Below are positions 23,954-31,941 of a DNA stretch of 64,000 nt, piece after piece. The stretch lies in NCBI RefSeq assembly GCF_000292345.1, contig NZ_ALOU01000007.1, positions 62,001 through 126,000 on the forward strand. The letters run 5' to 3'. This DNA comes from Cupriavidus sp. BIS7 (GTDB taxonomy: Bacteria; Pseudomonadota; Gammaproteobacteria; Burkholderiales; Burkholderiaceae). The translations under genes were made by a program, and so were the position numbers. Positions within the stretch are counted from its first letter, which is position 1. Each line of letters starts with the position of its first letter. The notes under the pieces were generated by a model that was not told where the DNA came from, made no database searches, and saw only the letters and a program-made list of their open reading frames with translations.

Positions 23954-24907
23954 CTATTTGCGTGCCGCGCGCCGTGGCGCTTCTGCGGGCGTGGCACTGG
24001 CAGCGCGCCTGGCGGTCTTGCGCGCTGGCCGTTCGGAGTTGGTTGCGGCGCCGGTTGCAGCCTTCGTTGCCGTCTTCGCAGGAGCCTTGGCTGCGGCCTT
24101 TCCCTCCGATTTCGCTGCAGGCTGCCGCTTGTTGGCGCCGATGCTCTTGCGCAGCGCCTCCATCAGATCGATCACCTCGCCGGTGGTTGGCGGCGGTGCC
24201 TCGGCAGCCACCGTGATCTTCTTGCCCGCGATCTTCTTGTCGATCTGTTCAAGGATGCGCTGCTTCTCCTCATCGGTGTAGGCGGCCGGGTCGTACCCGT
24301 CGACCGAGTTCTGCTCGATCAGTTGCCGCGCCAGCGCCAGCTCGGCCGGCTGCACATCGGTGTGCTCCACGTGCAGGTCCGCCATGTCACGGACTTCATC
24401 CGCATAGAGCAACTGCTGCAGGATCAACCCATCATCGCCCACGCGGACCTGCACCATGTACTGCTTGCCCTTCCACGCCCATTTCGCCAGCGCGCACGTG
24501 CCGGTCTTGCGCATCGCCTCCGCAAGCAGGTTGTAGGGCTTGGCGCCACGCTTGTCCGGGCCCAGGTAGTAGGCCTTGTCGAAATAGATCGGGTCGATCG
24601 CCCCAACCGGCATGAACGACACGATGTCGATGGTCTGATGCGCGGCATCCTCCAGCGCCTTGAGTTCGTCGGGCGTGAAGGTCACATAGCGATCCTTCTC
24701 GAACTCGTAGCCCTTGACCATGTCGTCGCGGTCCACCACGACGTCCTCCTTGAGGCAGATGTACTGCTGCCGCAGGCGCGATCCGCACCCCTTGTGCAGC
24801 AGGTTGAAGCTGACCGCCGACTTGGTCTCGGTGGCGGAATACACCTTTACCGGAATCGAGACCAGACCGAAGCTGATCGAAAGCGTGGCAATGGAACGTG
24901 CAGCCAT
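23954..24907 (-). CDS. ku: Bacterial Ku DNA end-binding protein
   Basis: A 317-aa Ku homodimer subunit. The core at 1-255 begins MAARSIATLSISFGLVSIPVKVYSAT and contains HKGCGSRLRQQYICLKEDVVVDRDDMVKGYEFEKDRYV-type strands that build the DNA-encircling ring. Residues 256-317 form a Lys/Ala/Arg-rich tail (KAAAKAPAKTATKAATG) that in other bacteria binds DNA and recruits LigD. It binds double-strand ends in non-homologous end joining. No ligD is in the window. A GGGAGG site precedes ATG 24907. Confidence 0.95.
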   Translation of the reverse strand: MAARSIATLSISFGLVSIPVKVYSATETKSAVSFNLLHKGCGSRLRQQYICLKEDVVVDRDDMVKGYEFEKDRYVTFTPDELKALEDAAHQTIDIVSFMPVGAIDPIYFDKAYYLGPDKRGAKPYNLLAEAMRKTGTCALAKWAWKGKQYMVQVRVGDDGLILQQLLYADEVRDMADLHVEHTDVQPAELALARQLIEQNSVDGYDPAAYTDEEKQRILEQIDKKIAGKKITVAAEAPPPTTGEVIDLMEALRKSIGANKRQPAAKSEGKAAAKAPAKTATKAATGAATNSERPARKTARRAASATPAEAPRRAARK

Positions 24908-25052
24908 GGCGCAAACCTCCCGCGTGGCATGTGTTGCTGACGGAAAGTCTAGTTCGCGCGGTATGGCCTTACCTAGCCCGCCGCGCGGAAGTGGCCGCCG
25001 CGCCGCGTCAGATCGCGCACAGGTGCAAGATGATCAACCTGGGCTGGCGGGG

Positions 25053-25742
25053 TCAGCCCACAAGCGCCGTCACCCAGCCGGTCAGCGTCGGGCCGGCAAT
25101 GACCATCAGCACGCCGGCCAGCACCATCGTCAGGCTGGCCACCACGCCCTCTTCCGTGTGGCGCTGGCGGGCCCGCGCGGTACCGAAGCCGTGCGCGGCA
25201 GTGCCCAGCGACGCGCCCTGCGCCACCGGCGAACGCAGCCGCAGCAGAGCCAGCACCGTGTCGCCGACAATCATGCCGGCAAGCCCGGTCATCACCGTGA
25301 ACAGCGACACAAGCTCCGCAGACCCGCCCGTATGGGACACCACCGCCACCGCGAACGGCGTGGATACCGAACGCGCCATGAGGCTGCGCGAGACCTCGGT
25401 ATTGAAGTGGAACGCCTCGGCCAGCAAGCGCGCGCTGAGCATCGCCACCAGCATGCCCACGATCACGCCAAGTGCCAGGGCAATCCAGTGGCGGCGCGCG
25501 ATCTCGCGATGCTCGTAGATCGGCACCGCAAACGCGATCGTGGCCGGGCCGAGCAACCAGACCATCCAGCGCGTGTCGGCCACATATGCCGCGTAGGGGA
25601 TATCGGCAACGAGCAACAAGCCGATGGTCAGCGCCGGCACAACGATTGCCGGCGATAGCCAGATCCGTGGATTGCGCTGGTAGAACGGCTTGACGGCGAA
25701 GTACAGCGCGACCGTCCAGGCCAGGCAAAGAAACGACGCCAT
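25053..25742 (-). CDS. lrgB: LrgB/CidB-family membrane protein
   Basis: A 229-aa polytopic inner-membrane protein with six to seven predicted helices and the LrgB signatures LLGPATIAFAVPIYEHR, SVSTPFAVAVVSHTGGSAELVSLFTVMTGLAGMIVGD and GTAAHGFGTARA. LrgAB/CidAB proteins act in murein hydrolase control; the plant homologue and Bacillus PftAB (YsbAB) move glycolate or pyruvate. The start ATG 25742 lies 1 bp past the lrgA stop, so the two are coupled. Confidence 0.92.
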   Translation of the reverse strand: MASFLCLAWTVALYFAVKPFYQRNPRIWLSPAIVVPALTIGLLLVADIPYAAYVADTRWMVWLLGPATIAFAVPIYEHREIARRHWIALALGVIVGMLVAMLSARLLAEAFHFNTEVSRSLMARSVSTPFAVAVVSHTGGSAELVSLFTVMTGLAGMIVGDTVLALLRLRSPVAQGASLGTAAHGFGTARARQRHTEEGVVASLTMVLAGVLMVIAGPTLTGWVTALVG

Positions 25743-25743
25743 C

Positions 25744-26196
25744 TTAATGCTCCCCTTCCGGCTCGCCACGCAGCCGCGCTAGACGCCTTTCGAGCCGGCA
25801 TCCGGCGTGAACGGCCAGAGCAGTGGCGGCCATCACCAGCACCGTGCCAGCCGTCACGGCGATGACAAGCTGCACGCCCTCGCGGCGAAACAGCGGCAGG
25901 TAGTTGACCACGGCCACCACGCAGGGGATGAAGAACAGCACCAGTTCGCCAAGCAGCCAGTTCGCGCCATCCTTGACCCAGTCAACCTTGGCCCTGCCGG
26001 TGAGCAGCACACCGAGCACTGCCAGCAGACCGAGTACGCCGGGCGAGATCGACCAGCCCAGCTTGCGCGTGAGCCAGTCGGCAGCGAACCAGACGGCCAG
26101 CAACGCGGCCACCTGCGTCACCGTGCGCAGCGGGTGCGTGGGAGCGGACTGGACGGGACTGGCGACGGATGGGTGAGCGGATACGGGGGCGGACAT
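25744..26196 (-). CDS. lrgA: LrgA/CidA-family holin-like membrane protein
   Basis: A 150-aa inner-membrane protein with four predicted helices: VAALLAVWFAADWLTRKL, SPGVLGLLAVLGVLLTG, NWLLGELVLFFIPCVVAVVNY and VQLVIAVTAGTVLVMAATALAVHAG. The GELVLFFIP stretch is typical of CidA/LrgA. It ends in an Arg/Glu-rich tail. ATG 26196 is chosen because upstream codons look non-coding. It forms an operon with lrgB, and a LysR gene lies 122 bp upstream on the same strand; in Staphylococcus and Bacillus a LysR protein (CidR) controls the pair. A palindromic region lies just upstream. Confidence 0.88.
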   Translation of the reverse strand: MSAPVSAHPSVASPVQSAPTHPLRTVTQVAALLAVWFAADWLTRKLGWSISPGVLGLLAVLGVLLTGRAKVDWVKDGANWLLGELVLFFIPCVVAVVNYLPLFRREGVQLVIAVTAGTVLVMAATALAVHAGCRLERRLARLRGEPEGEH

Positions 26197-26240
26197 GACG
26201 TTATGCGGCAAACCTGACACAAGGCGATTATTCGCCGAGT

Positions 26241-26294
26241 TTGTGCACAACGACAGACCGGAAATCCGCATCGGTTGTGCAAAGATGCACAACC
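26241..26294 (-). promoter_or_regulatory. Palindromic operator region upstream of lrgAB
   Basis: The perfect palindrome TTGTGCACAA (26241-26250) is followed by a 9-bp inverted repeat GGTTGTGCA-AAGA-TGCACAACC (26273-26294). This gives four TTGTGCA half-sites in 54 bp, all in the short gap between the LysR stop and the lrgA start. Likely the binding region of the lrgAB activator. Confidence 0.65.
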
Positions 26295-26317
26295 ACAGGC
26301 TCACCCGTTCGGGGGGT

Positions 26318-27235
26318 TCAGATTGCCAGATCGAGGAACAGTGCCGTGTTCGCTTCCACTTCCTCGACGATAAAGCTGGCCACGGCCCGCACATGCGCCG
26401 ATTTCCAGTGGTCCTCGTGCACGTGCATATGGAAGGTGCGCGTTACCTCGACCGCATCCGGCAGCACCGGCACCAGCGCCGGAAAGGCGGCCGCCACGTA
26501 GGCCGGAATGATGCACAGGCAGTGCCCGGACAGCGTTGCGTGCACCTGCGTCAGCAGGTTCGTGCTGCGCACGCGTGCGGGATTTTCGACGCCGACCGCA
26601 CCGGAAAAACTCAACTCGGGCGAGAACAGCAATTCCTCCACGTAGCCGACGAACGGGTGATGCACGAGGTCCGCCTTGCTGCGAATCCGCGCGGCACGCT
26701 TCAGGTACGACTTCGTCCCGTAGACAAACATCCGGTAGTCGGTCAGCCGGCGCGACGCCACGCGCAGATGCTCGGCGCCCGACAGGCCAATGGCGATATC
26801 GGCCTCGCGCCGCGTCAGGCTGAAGATCCGCGCAGCCGCAAATATCTCCACTTCGAGCCGTGGGTGCCGCGCGGTCAGTGCATGGATGCGCGGCGCCAGG
26901 AACATGCTGCCAAAGCCGTCTGGCGCGCCAATGCGCACGATCCCCGCGATCTCCTGTTCGCCAACAGCCGCGGCCCGGGACGCAAGCAGCGCACTCTCGA
27001 TGGCTTCTGCCGTTGCCAGCAGCCGCTCGCCCGCATCGGTCAGCGCGTAGCCCACGTGGCTCTTGTGGAACAGGCGCGTGTTCAGCGCGCGCTCCAGCGC
27101 GTGGATATGGCGCGCTACCGTGGTGTGTTCGGTGCCCAGCCGCTCTGCGGCGGCGGAAAGCGTACCGGCGCGGGCCACGGCCAGGAAGTAGCGGTAGTCG
27201 TCCCAGTTGTCATTGGGTCTGGTTGCGGGGGGCAT
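26318..27235 (-). CDS. LysR-family regulator upstream of lrgAB
   Basis: A 305-aa LysR protein: HTH at 12-70 (YRYFLAVARAGTLSAAAERLGTEHTTVARHIHALERAL) and substrate-binding domain to the end. It belongs to the sub-type with VARHIHALE, often annotated as controlling single operons. The start ATG 27235 fits the usual spacing before the HTH. The next gene on the strand is lrgA, and the TTGTGCA half-sites lie between, so a CidR-like role is the best guess. Confidence 0.85.
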   Translation of the reverse strand: MPPATRPNDNWDDYRYFLAVARAGTLSAAAERLGTEHTTVARHIHALERALNTRLFHKSHVGYALTDAGERLLATAEAIESALLASRAAAVGEQEIAGIVRIGAPDGFGSMFLAPRIHALTARHPRLEVEIFAAARIFSLTRREADIAIGLSGAEHLRVASRRLTDYRMFVYGTKSYLKRAARIRSKADLVHHPFVGYVEELLFSPELSFSGAVGVENPARVRSTNLLTQVHATLSGHCLCIIPAYVAAAFPALVPVLPDAVEVTRTFHMHVHEDHWKSAHVRAVASFIVEEVEANTALFLDLAI

Positions 27236-27291
27236 ACGAGTTTCCTGTGCTCTGGGGGCTGGCGCGGTGGCTGGCTTTGACTTCGTGGCCC

Positions 27292-28221
27292 TCAGGCTAC
27301 GCTGCGCAACGCGCGGTGCTGCCGCCGGTATGCGCCCGGGCCGATGCCAAACTGCTGCGTGAACGCACGGCCGAACGCTGCCTGTGAAGCGTAGCCGCAC
27401 TGCTCCGCCACGGCTGCGGCCGACATGTCATCCTGGCGCAGCAACCGTGCCGCGCGTTCCATGCGTAGCGTCGTGACAAGTTCCAGCGGCGTCATGCCCA
27501 GTTGCGCGAAACGGCGCGCCAGCGTGGCCCGCGAGACATTGCACACCTGCGCGAGGCTGTCGATGGTCCACGGCTTCTCCGGCGCACGCACCACGGCATC
27601 GACGGCGCGCGCCATGCGTGCATCGGCCATCAACGCCAGTACGCCGTGAGACACCATGCCCTGTGCAATCAGCGCGCGCAACAGCACCGTGAACAGCGCG
27701 GTGGAAAGATCGGCGACGATGGCCGCACTACCGGCACGCGGCTGATCGGCTTCAGCGTGCATCATGCCGATCAGGCCCCGTAGCCAGCCAAGGTCGCCTT
27801 CGTCGGCGCGCTTCGTGCCGATGCAGAGCACCTCGGGCAACGCGCGCAACAGTACACCTGCTGAGCTGCCGAGCACGAACGTGCCGCACAGGATATCGAG
27901 CGGCGAATCGGCTCCCGGGACGGTCACCTCGGTCACCACGCCGTTGAATTGCCGCGACTCCGGGGCTCTGCGCGGGCCGCCGTGGGCCCCTTGCAGCGTA
28001 TGCGCCGCGCCGTGCGGAAACAGCAGGACGTCGCCTGTGCCAACTCGCAGCTTTTCCTTGCCCACCAGCACCTCCACGTCGCCATCGAGGATGACGTGGT
28101 ATGGCACATGCCCCGCCGGGGCCTGTTCGTTGTGGGCCGACCATGCGCCGGCTACCCGGCAATGAAGGTCCACCGTGCCGGCCGGCGCCAGCAGGCGTAC
28201 GAGTTCGCTAAGGCTGTCCAT
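27292..28221 (-). CDS. AraC-family regulator with cupin sensor domain
   Basis: A 309-aa AraC protein. The N-terminal cupin_6 (AraC_binding-type) domain spans 1-180 (HVPYHVILDGDVEVLVGKEKLRVGTGDVLLFPHGAAHTL); two helix-turn-helix motifs lie at 200-300 (IDSLAQVCNVSRATLARRFAQLG and AAVAEQCGYASQAAFGRAFTQQFG). It is divergent from an AhpD-like gene across 162 bp containing a perfect palindrome and a tandem repeat. Regulators of this kind often sense electrophiles and drive an adjacent oxidoreductase or peroxidase; the inducer here is unknown. Confidence 0.9.
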   Translation of the reverse strand: MDSLSELVRLLAPAGTVDLHCRVAGAWSAHNEQAPAGHVPYHVILDGDVEVLVGKEKLRVGTGDVLLFPHGAAHTLQGAHGGPRRAPESRQFNGVVTEVTVPGADSPLDILCGTFVLGSSAGVLLRALPEVLCIGTKRADEGDLGWLRGLIGMMHAEADQPRAGSAAIVADLSTALFTVLLRALIAQGMVSHGVLALMADARMARAVDAVVRAPEKPWTIDSLAQVCNVSRATLARRFAQLGMTPLELVTTLRMERAARLLRQDDMSAAAVAEQCGYASQAAFGRAFTQQFGIGPGAYRRQHRALRSVA

Positions 28222-28232
28222 GGGGCGATTCG

Positions 28233-28320
28233 GCAGTGAGAGCAGTGAGACGATTGAGCAAAAAGTTGAGCCGATTCTAATCCATACGAATCGCCCCCGC
28301 ACCTACCATGGAGTCCATGG
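28233..28320. promoter_or_regulatory. Operator elements between AraC and AhpD-like genes
   Basis: A tandem 9-bp repeat GCAGTGAGA-GCAGTGAGA (28233-28250) lies next to the AraC start. A perfect 15-bp palindrome CCATGGA-G-TCCATGG (28306-28320) lies toward the AhpD-like gene. Direct repeats are typical AraC half-sites; the palindrome is a second candidate. Confidence 0.5.
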
Positions 28321-28383
28321 AAACGCAGCAACACAACGCGCCGCCTCCATCCCCCGATACCCGTGACACAAAGGAGCAAGACC

Positions 28384-28923
28384 ATGACCACTCGCCTGCA
28401 TACCGTCGCCGTCCAGGAAGCCACCGGCCAGGCCGCTGAACTGTTTGCCGCCATCCGCGGCGCCGTGGGCAAGGTGCCGAACGCCTACGCGACGATCGGC
28501 AGCAACGCCCCGGCGGTACTCGCGCAAGCGCTGCAGACCGGCGCGGTGCTGAAGAAGGGCAACCTGTCGGCGCGGGAACTGGAAGCCATCAACCTGTCCG
28601 TAAGCGAGCACAGCGGCTGTGACTACTGTGTAGCCGCGCACACGCTGACCGGCAAGATGGCCGGATACACCGACGAGCAGATGCGCGAGCTTCGTCGCGG
28701 CAGCTACCCGGCGGATGCCAGGATCGATGCGCTGACACGTTTTGCAGTGGAACTGGTCAGCACGCGCGGCACGGTGCCTGCGGCAAGCCTGGAAGCGGTG
28801 CGTGCGGCAGATTACAGCGATGGGCAGATCGTCGAGGCCATCCAGGCAGTCAGTGCCATCCTGTTCACCAACATGATTAATCGCGTCAACGACACGACGC
28901 TGGATTTCCCTGCGGTGGACTAA
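28384..28923 (+). CDS. AhpD-like carboxymuconolactone decarboxylase family protein
   Basis: A 179-aa protein of the AhpD/CMD fold. The redox motif SGCDYCVAAH has Cys79-X-X-Cys82 and a downstream His86, as in peroxidase-type AhpD proteins. It should reduce alkyl hydroperoxides or act as a thiol-disulfide enzyme, with an unknown electron donor; no ahpC lies near. ATG 28384 follows an AAGGAGCAAG-type ribosome site. Its own terminator lies 14 bp after the stop. Controlled probably by the divergent AraC protein. Confidence 0.9.
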   Translation: MTTRLHTVAVQEATGQAAELFAAIRGAVGKVPNAYATIGSNAPAVLAQALQTGAVLKKGNLSARELEAINLSVSEHSGCDYCVAAHTLTGKMAGYTDEQMRELRRGSYPADARIDALTRFAVELVSTRGTVPAASLEAVRAADYSDGQIVEAIQAVSAILFTNMINRVNDTTLDFPAVD

Positions 28924-28936
28924 CGGAGAAAGCGAG

Positions 28937-28959
28937 AACGGGCCCTTGCGGGCCCGTTT
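28937..28959 (+). terminator. Intrinsic terminator of AhpD-like gene
   Basis: AACGGGCCC-TTGC-GGGCCCGTT, a perfect 9-bp stem with a 4-base loop and short T run. Confidence 0.85.
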
Positions 28960-28987
28960 GCATATTGGCAGGGTCAGGCGCAGGCAA

Positions 28988-30235
28988 TCAGTGCCACGCG
29001 CTGCCCACCTGGATATAGAACGCGTTCTGATCGCGGCTGTGCGCCACGTCGATACCCATCGCAAGGCCCAGCTTGCGGGCGATCATGTAGCGGAACCCGC
29101 CGCCAACGCTGACGACCGTCGATGCGTCAGAAAAATCGTGCCAGCGGCCATAGGCCTTGCCCGCCCCGGAAAACGCCAGCAGCGACCAGCGCGGCGTCAC
29201 GTCCCAGCGCAGCTCGACTTCCGTAACCACGGCATTGCGATCCTGGTAGCGGCCCTTCTGCACGCCTCGCAGGTCCACGTACGGTTGTGCATAAAACGGC
29301 ACATCACCAGTCGAAAAGCGCGTATCGCCACGCAAGCCAAGGATCAGCGTCCGCGCGAACGGCAACCATGTGAAGCCGCGCGCGTTGTACATGTCGAAGG
29401 TCTGCGTGCTGCCAAAGCCGGCGCGAGCAAACTGTGCCTCAAGCTCCGCGTAGCTGCCCTTGTTCGGGTAGAAGATGTTGTCGCGCGAGTCGTAGTCGAT
29501 GACGATCCCGCCCTTGCCGATACGCTGGTCCCGCTCGAATGGGCCCAACTCACCAGCGGTATTGCCAAACTTGAACGTGGCCGACGTATCGGCGTACACG
29601 TAGCGCGGGCCGATATACCAGTGCGAGTCCCCAACCCGGAACAGCAGTTGCTGCACAAGGCCAAAGCCCTGCAGCTCGTACGCGCGCGCCTGGTTTGACA
29701 GGCCGAAGTACTCGAGATTGGCGTCGACCTTGCCGATGCCGCCGAGATAGCGGATCCGGTCGCCATCCCACGTGTGGAAATGCGCGGCGCCGGCGGCCCA
29801 CGTGCCGTTTTCGGTGTAGGCACCGCCAACAAACGTGATGTTCGGCGGCGCGGGCCCCTTGCCGCTGGCGCGCGCTTCGGCTGCGGCCTCGGCCATTGAC
29901 TCCGAGAAGAACATCAGTCCCAGCCCGAAGCCATAGCCTATGGCCGGTTCGGTAATGACCATGGGTACCGGCAGCGCGCCCTTGTGGTTGAGCAGGAAGT
30001 CGCTCATATCGAGCATGCCATCCTCGGGATCGAAGAACGAGAGGCGCTTCTTCCCGGCCTGCGGTTGCGCTGCGTCGGCGGGTTTTGCGGTATCCGCCGG
30101 GGCCTGGTCCTTGCCTTGGGCTTTGCCCTGGTCCTGCACCTGTGCCTGATCCTGAGACTGCGCGTGAACGGCTGGCGGCAGCCCAAGAGCGGTTGCCAGC
30201 AGCGTCAACGCGGAAGCCAGGAGTGCACGCCTCAT
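28988..30235 (-). CDS. Outer-membrane beta-barrel protein (BamA/surface-antigen-like)
   Basis: A 415-aa exported protein. A signal peptide (MRRALLASALTLLATALGLPPAVHA) is followed by a Gln/Lys/Asp/Ala-rich low-complexity linker with repeated DQ(A/G) units (26-60), then a predicted barrel with alternating strands (YGFGLGLMFF, IVIDYDSRDNIFYPNKGSYAELEAQFA, TEVELRWDVTPRWSLLAFSGAG). The DSRDNxFYPxKGSY segment is the hallmark of the bacterial surface antigen/Omp85 barrel, here without POTRA domains. ATG 30235 overlaps the previous stop by 4 bp. Role unknown; perhaps lipid or substrate export. Confidence 0.82.
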   Translation of the reverse strand: MRRALLASALTLLATALGLPPAVHAQSQDQAQVQDQGKAQGKDQAPADTAKPADAAQPQAGKKRLSFFDPEDGMLDMSDFLLNHKGALPVPMVITEPAIGYGFGLGLMFFSESMAEAAAEARASGKGPAPPNITFVGGAYTENGTWAAGAAHFHTWDGDRIRYLGGIGKVDANLEYFGLSNQARAYELQGFGLVQQLLFRVGDSHWYIGPRYVYADTSATFKFGNTAGELGPFERDQRIGKGGIVIDYDSRDNIFYPNKGSYAELEAQFARAGFGSTQTFDMYNARGFTWLPFARTLILGLRGDTRFSTGDVPFYAQPYVDLRGVQKGRYQDRNAVVTEVELRWDVTPRWSLLAFSGAGKAYGRWHDFSDASTVVSVGGGFRYMIARKLGLAMGIDVAHSRDQNAFYIQVGSAWH

Positions 30236-31026
30236 TTTCCGAATGTCATATTGAGACCGGCGAAGATGGTCCATCGAGGCACCCCCGTGCCCTGGTGGAG
30301 GACGGAATACTGTGGTTCGACAAACGCATTGAAGATGGTGGTGCCCTCTCTCCAGGCCTTGCCGCCGCCGAGCCCTACCGGAACATAGTAGTTGCCGTGC
30401 TGCAGATCGAAAGTCCATGTGCCGGTGGAACGTACATACCATCCGTCCGGCAGGTTGAAGATCATGAACGGCTGCGCGGTGAGCGACTGCACGTCCGGGC
30501 GGCTGCTTTGCCCCGCGAACGAATGCTGCCACTGCACGAGCATCCCCAGCAGCCGGGCGGGCTTTGCGTCCACGACCACACCGGCAAGACCTGCTTGCCA
30601 TTTGCCCGTGCCCAGACTCGGGTCAGTCGCGGTTGGCAGTGTCAGCAACGGGCCGGCGCCGATCTGGATGCCCTCGGTATGAAGCAGGAAAATATCGAAC
30701 AGGTTGATATCGCCGAGTCCCGTTTCATATGAACCATCGGCTTTCGGACGCGTGCTCACGGGCACCGTTCCGCGGATTATCTGGGGTACACCAACCCATT
30801 TGTTCGGGCCCAACGGCAGAGTTGGACGCAGCAGAAAATCGTTGGTGTGAGTATTACTGCCAAACAGACTCGGCGAATAATAATTCTGGATATTGAACGA
30901 GGCCGCCAGATTCAGTGGGTTATTGCTCTTGTTGGCATCCTCGGCGCTGCCCTGCGCCTGCGCGCCGCCCGCCATGGCCATTGTTGCAAGCCCCCCCGCG
31001 ATTGCCGATCGCAGCCATCGATGCAT
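30232..31026 (-). CDS. Outer-membrane transporter-like barrel protein, unknown substrate
   Basis: A 264-aa exported protein with signal peptide (MHRWLRSAIAGGLATMAMAGGAQAQ) and barrel-like strands; segments KSNNPLNLAASFNIQNYY and TGLGDINLFDIFLL are shared with a group often labelled 'neuromedin U', a mistaken transfer name. It ends in the aromatic MTFGK. It overlaps the downstream barrel gene by 4 bp, so the two form one operon. A MarR gene lies 349 bp away, divergent. Confidence 0.78.
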   Translation of the reverse strand: MHRWLRSAIAGGLATMAMAGGAQAQGSAEDANKSNNPLNLAASFNIQNYYSPSLFGSNTHTNDFLLRPTLPLGPNKWVGVPQIIRGTVPVSTRPKADGSYETGLGDINLFDIFLLHTEGIQIGAGPLLTLPTATDPSLGTGKWQAGLAGVVVDAKPARLLGMLVQWQHSFAGQSSRPDVQSLTAQPFMIFNLPDGWYVRSTGTWTFDLQHGNYYVPVGLGGGKAWREGTTIFNAFVEPQYSVLHQGTGVPRWTIFAGLNMTFGK

Positions 31027-31375
31027 TCCAGACTCCTGTTTGTTGGCCCGAAGTGACACTTCAAGCCCTTTTTGATACTCGTCTGCGAATGTACCGGAGT
31101 GCAGGGGGCGATGCGCAGCAGCGCGTCATGAATTTTCTCGCGCGCTGAATTAAGTTTTTCTTCCTCGCTACGGGCCATCACTGGATTCACACCACATGAT
31201 TTCCGCGGCGATTATCAGCTCACAGCACCGCAAATACAATATCAACGGGTCATTGTATTAACCCGTACGGGTGTTATATTTCTGATATTTCCGGATTCAC
31301 CTTCACCAGCCACGCAATTCGGCGCCAATTCCATTCCATCTATATCAAATCACAATAAAATTGAATTCCCATTCG
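31027..31375. promoter_or_regulatory. AT-rich divergent control region with ACGGGT half-sites
   Basis: The 349-bp gap is clearly AT-richer than its neighbours. It contains three ACGGGT half-sites: 31245-31250, 31261-31266 (inverted) and 31267-31272; the last two form the perfect palindrome ACCCGTACGGGT. A MarR-family protein is encoded directly downstream and is the likely ligand. No gene is seen in the rest. Confidence 0.55.
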
Positions 31376-31888
31376 ATGCAGGATTTGCCAGACTACATTC
31401 CGCAAGCAGATGGATCGACGAGACCGTTTTCGATAAAGGAATCTGCAGTGAGACACTACACATCTGACAACTTCCAGCTCACCCAGAGCATTGGCTTTCA
31501 CCTGAACAAGGCGCGCAACAGCCTGCTGATCGAAATGGATTCGGCCTTGCGCCCGCTCGATATCAACGGGCAGCAGATGGGCATCCTGCTGGCCCTGACG
31601 CGCGGGATGGCCGCCACGCCGTTCGAGATCAGCAAGCTGCTTGGTATCGACAGTGGATTAATGACGCGCATGCTCGACAAGCTGGAGGAGAAAGGCCTGC
31701 TCGAGCGCAGCCGCAGTATTGACGACCGCCGCGTGGTGAATCTGACGCTGACCTCCAAGGGGAAATTGATCTCCGCGGAGATTCCGGCGATCGCGCCGGA
31801 GGTGCTGAACGAGCGTCTGAAGGGATTTTCGCCGGAAGAGTTCGAGGAGTTCCGGCGACTGTTGCACAAGTTCGTCAACGGCGGATGA
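31376..31888 (+). CDS. MarR-family transcriptional regulator
   Basis: A 170-aa MarR protein with winged helix at about 70-125 (TPFEISKLLGIDSGLMTRMLDKLEEKGLLERSRSIDDRRVVNLTLT, split by the DDRR wing) and helical dimer ends. ATG 31376 is chosen; a TTG at 31361 would add five residues. It is divergent from the two outer-membrane protein genes and probably represses them and itself through the ACGGGT sites. Confidence 0.85.
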   Translation: MQDLPDYIPQADGSTRPFSIKESAVRHYTSDNFQLTQSIGFHLNKARNSLLIEMDSALRPLDINGQQMGILLALTRGMAATPFEISKLLGIDSGLMTRMLDKLEEKGLLERSRSIDDRRVVNLTLTSKGKLISAEIPAIAPEVLNERLKGFSPEEFEEFRRLLHKFVNGG

Positions 31889-31941
31889 CCCGGAGACGCG
31901 CCCGCCAGGCGGTGCCCCCCGGGCCAACCTGGTGGGATGCC

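Noticed and set aside
23630-24940. Plus-strand open frame of 436 codons over ku and the MerR-TPR gene
   Set aside because: Antisense to Ku; product is Arg/His-rich and featureless.
26195-27280. Plus-strand open frame opposite the LysR upstream of lrgAB
   Set aside because: Antisense shadow without domains.
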